A DNA stretch of 64,000 bases from Mactromeris polynyma. Taxonomy: Eukaryota > Mollusca > Bivalvia > Venerida > Mactridae. The position numbers and the translations under genes were made by a program. Each line of letters starts with the position of its first letter. Within the stretch, counting starts at the first letter, position 1. Below are positions 1 through 12,800 of this stretch, piece after piece. The stretch is taken from positions 3,970,807 to 4,034,806 of the forward strand of contig JASFXZ010000003.1 of NCBI GenBank assembly GCA_032209605.1, written 5' to 3'. The notes beneath the pieces were generated by a model that saw only the letters and a list, made by a program, of their open reading frames with translations, was not told the origin of the DNA and ran no database searches.

Positions 1-493
1 TTTTGTCATGTGATGTCATGTTCAATGTGACGTTTGTTCTGTTACAAGAAATAAGTTCATTTTGAGAACCTGTCAGGTTTGCCAAGCATCGATATGGCAG
101 ATAATAAAATTAGGATAATTGCAGATATCAAGAAGTGAGCAACAGGTGTATAATACAGCAAAAACATGGGCGACTGAAATCTGGCTATACTCTTCCTAAA
201 AGAAGAAAGATTTAGTACTGTAAAACTAATATTTACTTGTACTATGTAAGCACTTGATTTAATTCTTTAAGTACATGGTTTGTATATCGTGTAACCAAAT
301 TTGTATACCTGGATAATACCTTACTGGTTAGAGCAGTTCGTTCAATACACATTGCTAAGTAAATGTTTGACAGTTTCCGACTAATTGCATTTAGCGGTAA
401 CTGCATTATGGTTGAGTTGTTGGATTTCACTTTCTTGTTGTGATTTGATGAATAGAATAATATTCTAAATGAAGAGTATTTTGTCGTCACTTG

Positions 494-1580
494 TTTGATG
501 TTGTCATTTATTTTGGATTAAGAAATATGAAAGGACCCTTTTTGTTTGTGGTTGGTTTGCAGTTTGTTCAGATTTCACCTGATGTCACATTTTCGAATGT
601 TAATTCAAAGTGAGCCTTGACTTTTAGTAATACTGACGCATACTGTTCAGTGGATTGATGGAATTATAAGAAAGCGCATGTAATTATCTATACTATTTTT
701 ATGAACATTTTGTGAATATTTATTGGATAGCTACAAAGTTTTCTTTTAGTGATTCTTCCTATACACCATTTGTCGGAATATATATCTGTTGTATTATATA
801 CTATTGTATGTTAAGGCAGCATGATCCGTTGGTGTGATGCTAATATGCATCTGTTTATGACTCATGTTGTTATATATACTTTCTGTTGAAACGGCTTCTT
901 TCCTAAACTTGTTACTTAAGTTTTGTGTCAAACCCTCTGATCAGTCAGTTAGTGTAAATCTGAGGTTTAGTTTTCCAATGCACTAGGAAATGAGTTGATG
1001 TAAACGTTGTTTCCTTGAACTCTGGGCCAAACTGAGAACTTACTCTAATAATATTGGAGGTAGTCTTACTCTCCACAAAATTGGAGGTAACAGTCTTACT
1101 CTCCACAGTGGAGGTAACAATCTTACTCTCCATAGTGGAGGTAACAGTCTTATACTCTATTAGTCTTACTCCCTATTTGATTTTAGTTCATTTTGGATCT
1201 TTGGCTGCTCCATTTCCCCATTGTGGCAGATTTAGTTTTTTAGAGTTGAATCAATTTTATACAAGCGGCAGATTATTGAATCATTCTTAAATAGCTTGAC
1301 ACATGTTTGATGCTGCCATTTACTTTGGGATTGAGACATCCTAAAGAATACTTCATATTTGTGGTGTGTTTGTAGAAAAATTGTTCAGATTTCACCAGAT
1401 GTCACTTTTTTAATGTCAAAGCAAAGTGATCCTTAAGACTTTTAATAATGCATCTTGCATCTATTGTGACTGCTCCATGTACCATTGTGGCAGATTTAGT
1501 TTTTTGTTTAGTTCGTTCAATTTTATAGACAAGCTTTAAAGCAGATTATAGAATCATGTTTATTTAGCTAAACGTATGAT
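494..1580 (+). repeat. Old nested local duplications
   Basis: Two diverged direct pairs can be read by eye. The segment at about 494-650 (TTGTTTGATGTTGTCATTTA, then a shared TTGTTCAGATTTCACC core) recurs at about 1302-1460. The segment at about 1195-1310 (ATTGTGGCAGATTTAGTTTT) recurs at about 1465-1580. Copies differ by many substitutions and small indels, so the duplications are old. No coding capacity is apparent. Confidence 0.6.
1052..1160 (+). repeat. Short 27-bp tandem repeat, about 4 copies
   Basis: The unit is close to GTGGAGGTAACAGTCTTACT followed by CTCCACA. Each unit begins with TGGAG and ends with CTCCA, so single units can fold on themselves. ORFs crossing it on both strands are products of the repeat. 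Confidence 0.65.
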
Positions 1581-3807
1581 ACAGTGGTGGTCGCATTATG
1601 TTTTTAGCCTTGATGGCCAGTTTAGTCACACATACTTTGGTCTTTTTTATATCTGATTGAATATAAATCATAATTCAACTAATACAAGACAATATGGTAT
1701 ACGAGTGTTAAGTGTTCACGAAGACCATGTGTACTGATTATAAACAATGTCGCCTTATTTATATTGTTGTTAATTATCATTAATTAGTATTAAATCATTG
1801 TTCTATAATTTGCGCTTTGATGTCCTAAAATATTCCCATGTGTGTGAGGTATGTTTTGAGTGTCGATTATGCGAAGAATAATTGAAATAAAATGGTATGG
1901 TTGAATGATAGTATTAGCATTAGAAAAGATTTCCTATTCCGATAGTTATAACGTCATATTTAATTCATTAGAGAAATTTTATTGAAATTTTAACTCACAA
2001 TGCCATGTTCAGTAATTAATTTATACCTGACATTTTAATAATTCATGTTTTTCATTCATTTATTTTACTTCTCTTCACATTTCAGCGACTGAATACCGTA
2101 ATATTTTCTAAGATTATATATAATTTGCTGATTTGAATTGCATAAATGTCTAACTCAACCTGCTTATGATTAAAATTGATTAGTGTATGACTTATATAGA
2201 AACTGCTTACTGTTCAAATAATACCATTACGAGCATGGAATGTCATCTGGTTTTCTGTTAACATTCAAATGTCTTAATGAAACGATATAGATAACATTTA
2301 ACGCAAAACTTTTTATCGTTGTATTCAATTGGTTTGTATGTTTGATAACAAGTGAAATGGTTTGAACGAGGTTTGCACACATCAGAAATCCTGTAAGGAT
2401 AAATCGTCAGGTATTTCCAGCAGTTTGAAAAAAAGGTAATTTTTTCGGTAAGAGAATATGACTCGACTTGAGGTTTTAATCTTTCGAATAAGTCAGCGTA
2501 TCACCGTTATCTTTTATAGTGGACTTAATATAGTATCTAGTGTATTGGAAACCTATTATTTTCAGAAATTAATATCAAACAATTTGAACAGAAGGAATAC
2601 AGTATAATTGGAATGGATATTTATAAGACAAAACATCAGTGATTTAGATCTGAATAATAAGATAAGAAACAATGGAAGCTTTTAAACATTGATCAGACAA
2701 CTAATGAACTCATGTGGGTCTTTACACCTTGTGCCTTCTGATACATGATTTGTAGCTTCGAGTAAAATAGAAAAATCAAGATTTGAAATCTGCGTGGATA
2801 GTAATGTGTAATGTATCTACATTTCTGATTTGACATGATACAGTGAATATATGGAGTTGTTTCAATTTACTTTGAGTTCTTTAATTACTGAATTTGATTT
2901 GTGATTTAACAATAACTCATTTGTTGATGGATCAGATGTTTTGTGTGGTGATATATATTGGCAGCTTTTTCTTATCTGACATGTTCTCATTGAGGGACGT
3001 TACAGAATGTTGTAATGTTGTAATAAATTTAATTTGTTGAAGCGAAGTTCACAATTAAGGCTCCTTTTATTGATACATGTTTCAGGTAGTGAAATTGGTA
3101 TTAAAACTGGCTGTATTTAAAACAAAGACCTTTTTAAAGAATGTTTATGTGTCATTTTTGATGAATTGTATTTTGTGTATCACAGAGTTCTGTAGTAGTT
3201 CATGAACATCCCTCACTGGAATATGTCAGTATAATTCAATCATTTATTGGGGCTGGTCAAGTGGTACTTGTTCTTGTAATTATCATGTCACCATCAAATA
3301 TAATTCATGATAAGACTTGATATTTCACATTTTATGTAGAATTGTATGACTTGGTATGAATTACAAATCGTATCATTGATAATAACTTTGTACTGAAAGC
3401 TTTGGTTTTATAGTGTTAACTTTTTACACAAACCTGGTTTTACAATAATCATAAAGGAAAATTCCCTTTGCACGAACTATGGATTGACTGTTTAAGTTTT
3501 CAATATTATCTGAGACTGTATGTTGTTGTCATAATACAAATATGGTAGCATTGAGTGAACTATGCTTTCAGTCCCTTTTATTTCTGTTTACTTTAAGATC
3601 AATGAGCTTGATCAATCTTTGTGTATTGAATGCATTCTACAGTGGATGGCAGACTTAGTGTAACTGTGTAAGAAATGTAATTGAAGTTACCTCTTTATTG
3701 AGTTGTACCTTAACATTGCAACCCATTCAGAGTGAAGTTTATGCATATTCACATATTCACACATATTCACATACAGACTTATAGTTCAATGTTTCTTTTT
3801 CTTACAG

Positions 3808-3877
3808 TTTGTGTACTGGTGACTGGTTTCTGAAATTATTATCGAAAAATTCTGACAAGAAATTAAATGAAGTTATA
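3808..3877 (+). CDS. CH-domain exon a
   Basis: It follows a pyrimidine-rich TTTTTCTTACAG acceptor and ends before GTAAGT. Its first base completes a codon from an unseen upstream exon, then it reads LCTGDWFLKLLSKNSDKKLN and leaves in phase 0. By position it matches the middle of a CH2-type domain, just before the helix carried by the next exon. Confidence 0.7.
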
Positions 3878-6800
3878 GTAAGTACATGTATTTTATTTGT
3901 CTTTATATCTTGATCACTTTGGATTACTCATGTACGTAGCTGCTGGTATACAAGTACAAGGTTTTATTAGAACCATGTTTCTTCTCCTAGGTTCATTATC
4001 TTTGATCTACGTCCTGTTTCTAGGTTCGTAATTCTAAGTGACTATATCATTAACAAGGATAGGAGGAAGCATAGTTGTTGTGGGGTAGAGTGCCTGACTC
4101 TTGAACCGATTTGTCGGTAGTTCGAATCCCACCTGAAGCGAGGATGAGCCATGAAGGATGAACTTTACTGACCCTTAAGTTGGTATACCCGTACTGGTTT
4201 GTAAGCCAGGAAGCTGCGTCATCGAGAAGGATTATGGCATATAAGATGTGAACTTGTTTCATAATCGATGTAAAACATATAAGTTTAAATTAAAATCCTG
4301 AGGCGCATTTTTGGAGGTAGGAAAAATAGAATTCTACCTAGCGTTACATAGGGAAAGTAGTGATGCCATTTCTTAAACATAGGAAAGTAGTCCCAATCTT
4401 TAGATCGGCAGCGTGATTTGACAGTACTAGCTTTGCTAAACAAAATGGTGTCCATTCAGAACAATGTTGTCTGGTCTTGTGAATGCCATTTTGATGCTAG
4501 CTACTAAGTCTCCTACCTCTAAAAATGCACCTCAAGAGTAATATGATCAGAATTGAGCTAATATATTGTATTTGACTGTGAAATGATGATGTACACGTAC
4601 CACATGTATAGTGTGCCACAACCTTGCTGTCAAAACTTATTCTTTTCTTTATATCTCTTGTACAATGAATGATTATTTTATTTTTATTACAGGAAAGAGA
4701 AGAAAATTTACAGACACAACTTACAGGCATTGAAGAAAAATATGGAATTAAACGCAATTTGATAAAGTAAGCCCGTATAAAGTATTGCACTTACAGTTTG
4801 ACAGTTCAGTTATCTGTACAGAAGTATTTATGTATTTATGGATTACCAATACCTTTGTACTGTAATGAAGTTTTTTCAAGTCATTCTTTTCTAATACAAC
4901 GTTTCCATGAAGAAGATTTCTAGCCCAACTTTTGCTGATCATTCATTTGTCAAAATTTTAATTCTCAACTAAAAATCATTTGATATTTTGTTTTCAATAC
5001 GAGAGAGGACCATTGAGGTTATCATTGTGATTGTAGGAACAGTTCATTTGAATTCATTGGGTCCGATTGTACTTATATTTCGTAATTTACTGCTGAGTGG
5101 AGTTCAGAATGCTTGATATGATGTATGACATTGTATCATAGTGTTGCTTGTAATGTTGCTTGTAAGCATTGTGTATACTTCAAGCAACACTATGATACAA
5201 TGTCATGATGAACAGTAAGATGTTCCACATGACAATACAATATAACAGGATAGTTGACAATGCAATGTAACAGGATAGTTGACAATGCAATGTAACAGGA
5301 TAGTTGACAATACAATATAACAGGATAGTTGACAATGCAATGTAACAGGATAGTTGACAATGCAATGTAACAGGATAGTTGACAATGCAAAGTAACAGGA
5401 TAGCTTATGCCAGAATGTAACAGAACAGTTGACAATACCATAGAACAGGCAGCTTGATGCTATATTGTAGCAGGATAGTTGAAAATACATGTACTATGTA
5501 ACAGAACAGTTGACAATATTATTGTAACTAAATACATTATAAATCTTAAGTGTTTAAAGGAACAATGCTTTGTGCAATTGCTTTAATTTAAAGGGCTTGC
5601 CATACAGTTAAGGGTCTTTGTGGTTTATAATGTGGTATGGAGCCTGAAGGGGTCAGTTGAAGTATATTCACAGGATACAGATGATTGGTCTATTTCTTGT
5701 TAATACATGTAACTATGTAAATCTTACAACTTTCACACCAACCCAGAACTTGTATAAGCATGTCCAATCTTATCAGTAAATGTGAATGTTTACTTTGGGG
5801 TTTAAAGAATCTAGACAAGTGTGTTGACACTGGTTCCATGATATTTAAATATCTACAACCTGTAATCTACAAGTCTATGAAACCTTACTCCTACCTTGTT
5901 TTGTTGATGTCCGAGACACATGCCATTATATGATGTACTTGGCGTCTGTCATTATCGAATTATGGAATCTGAGTTATTGAACATAATTATATATTCAATA
6001 ATTTTGCACTTGTATGAATTTTGATAAATATGTCAATTTGAACGTCTGTTAAGCAACGTCTCTAAAGCCACAGTCTCTTAAGCAACAAAATATCTTCAAA
6101 AACAGTGTCAGTTTATCATGTAGCAGCAATTTATTATCAAATTAACCTCTTTGGAGCAACAACCTCTCAACAACAGCCAAAGTTACATCCCTTAAGATGT
6201 ATTGCTCTGGAAAGGTCTTGATGCATAGGCAATAATTGCATATTTCAATAAATTTTTAATAAATAAATTATCATATAGCATTAGATTGAAAAGTCATAAT
6301 TTGTTTAAAATTATGTTTGACGAAATATTTGACCACTGTATTTGTCAGACTGCTAGCCGTCAACTTGCCTAGTCAAAATGTTTTATCCAATTTGTTCTGT
6401 TTTTTTATTATTTGAATTAATATCTTTTACCAACAGTAATACATCATAATTGATGCAATTACATTCATACCACCCTTCTTAGGTTTGTCCTGGGAAGAGG
6501 AAATATGGGGTTTTATTTCAGTATGTACTACACTTTTACATTCATGATAATGCTTGAAGTACATATGAAATATTGTGGAACTATTCACTGATATTCTGTT
6601 TTCTCCTATATTTTCAGTCCGTCTGATATTACAGAAGGTACTGTAGATGAACACTCTCTTATGATATATATCTCTCTACTGAGATATAAGGTAGGTGCTA
6701 TATCATTTATTAAATATTTCATATAAATATATTTTCAAAATATTAAATCTGTTTCTAAAATATTAAGTTTTGCAGATTTCATATTTTTGCTGAAATTATG

Positions 6801-9800
6801 GTTCAGCAAAACTTCAACAATAAGACCACCCTTGGGACCCTAGAAAACAGCTCTTCTTATTGAGGTGGTCTTAATACTGAGGTTGAATAATGAGTAAAAC
6901 AGTGAAATGGACTTGAAAAGTGCTCTTAATTTTGAGGTGGTCTTAATATTGAGGTGGTCTTTAAGTGAGGTTTTACTGTATACACATTGATGTTAAAATA
7001 CAACCTCTATACCAAGAATTATAGCAAATACTCACTACTCTGCACTCAACACTCCGAGAGTTTTCATCAGCATTGAAAGCCATGTCACTCACTGAAATCT
7101 CTAAACTCAGACTTAGTAGAGTAAAGTTGATATCTGAGGGCTGATTGGTGAGTATTGGTTATCATTTCAGGCCATGGTTTAGCTGTTAGGTGCTACGAAA
7201 ATATGTTTTGTTCTATGTAGTAATGTGGAAACATTTTGACTGGTTGTATGATCTATTGTTGTGTTATAATATTTGAGACATTTGAGTTCAATGTTGTGAA
7301 ATCAAACCAGTCAAACAGATTTTCATATACCCAGAAATGAGAATGTACACAATGCGCAGTAAAGGAAGCCGTTGCAGTTATTGTGTTCGTAACCTATCAT
7401 TTAATATCAATGTTATGTGAACATTTGGTTTAAGATAAAACAGGTTTCATGCAATAACAATGATAAAATACTTGGAGCATGTTTTAAGCGGTCAGTGACA
7501 TACTGTTGTTTCTGCACGTGAAATGAGAAGCAGGTAAAATCTTATTGCACTGAACATTAAGTCTGGTATAAGATTTTGTAAAATCTACGAAGCATATAAA
7601 ATTAAGGCCTTGCACTGTTTGATACCATCACCTGTAAGTGATCCGATCGATATCGTTAAACAAAGACAAATTTAATATCATCCTAAAGATACTTATCAAA
7701 ATTCTAGATACTATATATAGATAATACTTTGTATATGAATGTAAATAGATAGGTATTTATGATCAGGTCTACAGATTCAATATACCCATACATTCCACTT
7801 AAATCCCATAGAGAAATTGACCAACGATTAATTCCATCTACTAGAATCTATTAACTTATCAATTATGAATAATTAATTATCTTTTAATGATTAATCATTC
7901 TTTCATATTAATTTCTATGAAAATGATTACAGACAACAGTGTGAGATATCTATATGTACTTCCACGTTCTCTATTGTTTTAGACTCAGTATAATTCAGTT
8001 TACATGTATATCTTAAATTGTTATTTTTTTACTTTCTTTTTATGTGCTCAAAGATACTGTTTTTCTCTCTCAAAAATTGTGTGTCAAATAAAAAGGTAAT
8101 ATCTCTGTCATAGCTGGCCTTCGAAAAAAGTAGTTGTATATCTTAACATGTTTTATGTCCATTCGGCTCAAGATTCTACTGTACAGTAAAACCTCACTTA
8201 AAACCACCTCAGTAATAAGACCACCTCAAAATTATAGCAACACAATTTGCAAGTCAATTTTCACTAGTTTGATCTTTATTTAAACCTCAATAATAAGACC
8301 ACCTCAATAATAAGACCATCTCAATAATAAGTAAACCTCAATAATAAGACCATCTCAATAATAAGTAAACCTCAATAATAAGACCACCTCAATAATAAGA
8401 CCACTTCAATAATAAGACCACATCAATAATAAGACTAGTTTTCAAGATTCCCAAGGGTGGTCGCATGATTGAGGTTTTACTGTATTTTATTGGAAAGTGA
8501 AAGATAATTTGAAACATAATACAGTCGGACCTCGTTTATATGACAACTTTTTATCTGAATACTTGGCATCACCGAAATAAATATCAGGTCCTGATGTATC
8601 TTCTTGGGAACATCGAATTTAAATGGGCTATTCAAAACCATGTATTATTCGAAATAAAATGTTGGACCCAATGAATTTGAATGAAACAATATTGATTTAT
8701 TATGCTTATTTTCTTTAGATTGGTGATTCAGTTGACGCAGGGACAGTAAGTCCTTCGAGTGAACTTCTCTCACAGGTTTGTAAATGTCAATACCTTATTA
8801 TCTACATTTCCTATGTAAAATACAAGTGATTAATTATGTTACTTACTGATAACGACAGTTTTTATGCCTGCTTTCTTTACTTTAATCTGCGGTGTGGGGA
8901 AACGCTGTTTGCCTTTCAAATTCTTGTGGCGATAAATAATGTCAGGGTAGTAGAGGATTTAAACTATCCATATAAAGGTTTAAACTCTTACCTATCTTCA
9001 CCACATGCATAGAACTAAGTTTTCACCTCGCTGTTATAAATATGATGAATATTGTGGGAATTAAATAAATTGCTTACCAGTATTCCCTAATTTGTGTCAA
9101 CATACATCTTTTTTTCTTGAAAAGCATTAGCATTTGTATTTTTTTCAAAGATTCGTAACACCTGATGCAGTAAATGAGACAAGACAGATTGTCTGAAGTA
9201 TTTTGAAAACTGTTACCTAAAAGCAAAGCAACCGTATGAGTTTGAAGAATGTAATTCTTTGCTGTAATTTAAATAATGTTGGATAAATTATTACATTTGT
9301 ATGTATTTTCAAATGTTTTCATTCAATTTCTTATGAACAATGTTTTGTTAATGCTTATTTCAGAAAGGTACATCAGTAGATTCAACATCTAGCAACAAAA
9401 ACCCTGATATTCCATCCATTGTCTTATCAGAAGCAAAAGACAGTAGTAAATCCTCGATACCTCTGACTGTGGAAGACACTGTACCAACATTGAATTTAGC
9501 ATCATCGCCACACTCTGTTTCGTCCCATTCTTCATCTACGCAATCGCCACACCACGGTACAGATCCCGAGACTTCTGATTGGATGTCACAATCATCTGGT
9601 TCTCCTATGTCCTCTGTGCAGTTTAAATTTAATGAACCAAAGACTACTGACTGGTCCCCTGATGCTGAATTTGTGATACATGATACAATAAGTAAACATG
9701 TTGAGGAGCATATAGTTCCACCAGAAGACGGAATGCAACAAGAAGGTAGCTTCAGTCAATATAGTAGTAGTAGAATTCCTGTTCGGGTTAAAGCATCGGA

Positions 9801-12800
9801 TGAATCTCAAAGGTCAATGAGTAGTCCTGGAAGAATTGATAGTGAAAGAGATAACGACAAAGACACTGGTGTAACTAGAAAAATTAGTATAAGAGTTCAG
9901 AGACCAAGAAGTCCAAACAGTATTATGGCTGAAGCTCGTGCTAAACAAGAACAAGAAAAAGAGAGGAAGAGAAGGGAGAAAGAAGAATTAGCTAGACTGA
10001 ATAAAGAGGAAAAAGATGAAACTGTGATGACAGGTAGTGCCAGTGAAGTTGACATGTCAGGACCTGGACCTAGGGTAAAATATAATTTAGAATCTGACCC
10101 TGTAAAGTCTGATGAAGATGATATTGTTAAGTACAAAGTGAAACCAACTACTGTTAGTGTTAACTTGCCAAATTCCACTCAGATGAATGGAGAAATTCAT
10201 GATGGTGTTCCAGTGTTTGTTATGCCGGGACAAAAACATGATATGGAATTACTATTAGAAGCATTAAAGCATGCAAGAACTGAAGCTAATGTGCAGGATC
10301 AAATGATTCAAAGTGCACCAAGTGATCAACCAGACTTTCAGAAAGTTGTGGATAAAAATATAGAACAGTTAGAAGCACAGTTAGCAGCTGTTAAAGCTCA
10401 GTCTAAAGAATTATTTGATGATCGTGCACGGCAACAAGAGATGGACAGAGGCAGGACCCCAGCCAGAGAGTCCCCCAAGTTAAGGCATAGTGATGGTCAC
10501 AGTCCTCCTAGAGGTATATTAGATGTGATGGTAAACCAAAATATACATTCTGAGGAAACCAGTCCAAAAGAACGAATGTTTGATGAAGGAAGAAGTTCAA
10601 CTCCTCAGGGTATTCTACGAAACCGTGGTAGATCACCCACAGAACATATAGGTCGCAGGTTGTCATCACCACATCAGATTGGTAAAGATGAAGATGATGC
10701 TGATAAAAGATTGATAACATTTTTAACGAATGAAATAGAAAATATGAAATTAAAGATGGCTGTCATGGAACAGAAGAACCAACGGTCCCGGAGCCCATAC
10801 ACCATGACCCCAACTGTAACTGGGGGTTTGCCAGAAAGGGACAGAAGTCCTGCCCAGATAAGCTCTCGAGCTAGAGCCAGATTTGCTGATGGAGATGGAA
10901 ATCTTGGCAGCTATTCCCCTGTGAGGAGAGCACGGTCATCTGATTTAATCGATGAAATAAGGTGTAGGTCTCCCAGATTTGATAGTCCAGAATTGCGACC
11001 GCGGTCACCTAGGTTGGAAAGTCCGAGTTTCAGGTCAAGGTCACCAAGATATGATAGATCAAGATCTCCAGGTATAGATAGCCCAAGCCGGTCTATGTCA
11101 AGATCTCCGGCAAGGTCACCAACTAGTGCCTACAGATCTCGCACTCCAGAAAGAGTTTCATCAAGGGAGAGAATTCGTCCTATCTCACCTTCTGCTAGAG
11201 TTTTGAGTTTGCAAGATTTGTCTACCTCTGTAAATGATGACATTGAAGGTAATTTGACATTTTCACCAGCTAGTGGTGCAAAACCTGTTAATTTAGGTTA
11301 TAGTAGCCCTATACGAAAAGTGAATGATGAAATATGGGGCTATGGACAAACAGAAGATGAATATTATGCTGACACTGCCAAATATGAGGACTGGAAATCA
11401 TTAATATCTCGTGATGCAGTCACTGATGAAGACAATTTAGAACTTAAACAAGCTTTAGCATCGTCATTAGTAGAATTGAATATATTTCAAGCAAAACTAA
11501 AAAATGCAAATTCTGATATAAAAAACAAAATGGCTAAAACAACAGAAGTGTTGAATGACTGTAGAGCACAGATATCGAAATCCCAAGCTGAGAATGCTGA
11601 ACTTAGGGGTACAATTGAGCGGGAAAAACAGAACAGGGAAGCACAGGAGCTTAGAATAAAGGAAATGGAAGAAAATGTCCGAAATTCAAAAACAAACCAG
11701 GATGATAAGTCACTGGAATTAGAGGAAGCTGTTATGACCTTGAAAGGTATGTTTGACATTTGTTTCAATTGCTGGTCTGTTTTATGTGCTGTATTTCTGA
11801 TAAGTAGTCTTATCAATGCCTAATGTTTTGTGTACTGTTGTTTTCCCCGAGGTCTGTGTGGGGAGGCATAGTCTTGTGTATGTGGCGTTCCCTGAGGTCT
11901 GTGTGGGGAGGCATAGTCTTGTGTATGTGGCGTTCCCCGAGGTCTGTGTGGGGAGGCATAGTCTTGTGTATGTGGCGTTCCCCGAGGTCTGTGTGGGGAG
12001 GCATAGTCTTGTGTATGTGGCGTTCCCCGAGGTCTGTGTGGGGAGGCATAGTCTTGTGTATGTGGCGTTCCCCGAGGTCTGTGTGGGGAGGCATAGTCTT
12101 GTGTATGTGGCGTTCCCCGAGGTCTGTGTGGGGAGGCATAGTCTTGTGTATGTGGCGTTCCCCGAGGTCTGTGTGGGGAGGCATAGTCTTGTGTATGTGG
12201 CGTTCCCCGAGGTCTGTGTGGGGAGGCATAGTCTTGTGTATGTGGCGTTCCCCGAGGTCTGTGTGGGGAGGCATAGTCTTGTGTATGTGGCGTTCCCCGA
12301 GGTCTGTGTGGGGAGGCATAGTCTCGTGTATGTGGCGTTCCCCGAGGTCTGTGTGGGGAGGCATAGTCTTGTGTATGTGGCGTTCCCCGAGGTCTGTGTG
12401 GGGAGGCATAGTCTCGTGTATGTGGCGTTCCCGAGGTCTGTGTGGGGAGGCATAGTCTCGTGTATGTGGCGTTCCCCGAGGTCTGTGTGGGGAGGCATAG
12501 TCTTGTGTATGTGGCGTTCCCTGTAGCAACTTATTCTCTCTTTTACATCATAGAAAGGTGTGGCATATTCAAGCTTATTAAAAAGTTCCTTGTCCTAGTT
12601 TTATTTGGAAATTTCAGAAATGTTCTCTTTTTATGTGAAACATTGGTTCAACATGCAATAGATGAGTACAAAGATACTTGAGTTGAATTTGTGCTTCCCA
12701 TATGTGATAACATATTGCAAGTCCTGTTGTTTTAGAAATCAAAAACTGAAGGTGAGCTTTAGAGAAAGCTATACAAGGTTTATAATGTGTTTGTCTGTTC

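Larger units (their letters stand above)
1..3807. other. Non-coding lead-in with no supported exon
   Basis: No exon that joins in phase to the first supported exon at 3808 could be found here. The CH domain at 3808-6690 lacks its N-terminal half, so the gene must start farther upstream. This stretch is therefore probably intron, though an unnoticed exon is possible. It is AT-rich and holds old local duplications and a short 27-bp repeat, annotated separately. Confidence 0.5.

Noticed and set aside
4076..4145. Functional tRNA gene
   Set aside because: The pol III box-like words are present, but no acceptor stem pairs; better explained as a SINE head.
11747..11823. C-terminal hydrophobic tail of the large exon as a membrane segment
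   Set aside because: This stretch follows a GTATGT donor, and the exon at 15403 continues the phase, so it is intron read-through.
11782..12529. Long ORFs on both strands in the 45-bp array
   Set aside because: The unit length is divisible by three, so any stop-free unit gives a long ORF; the sequence is intronic repeat.
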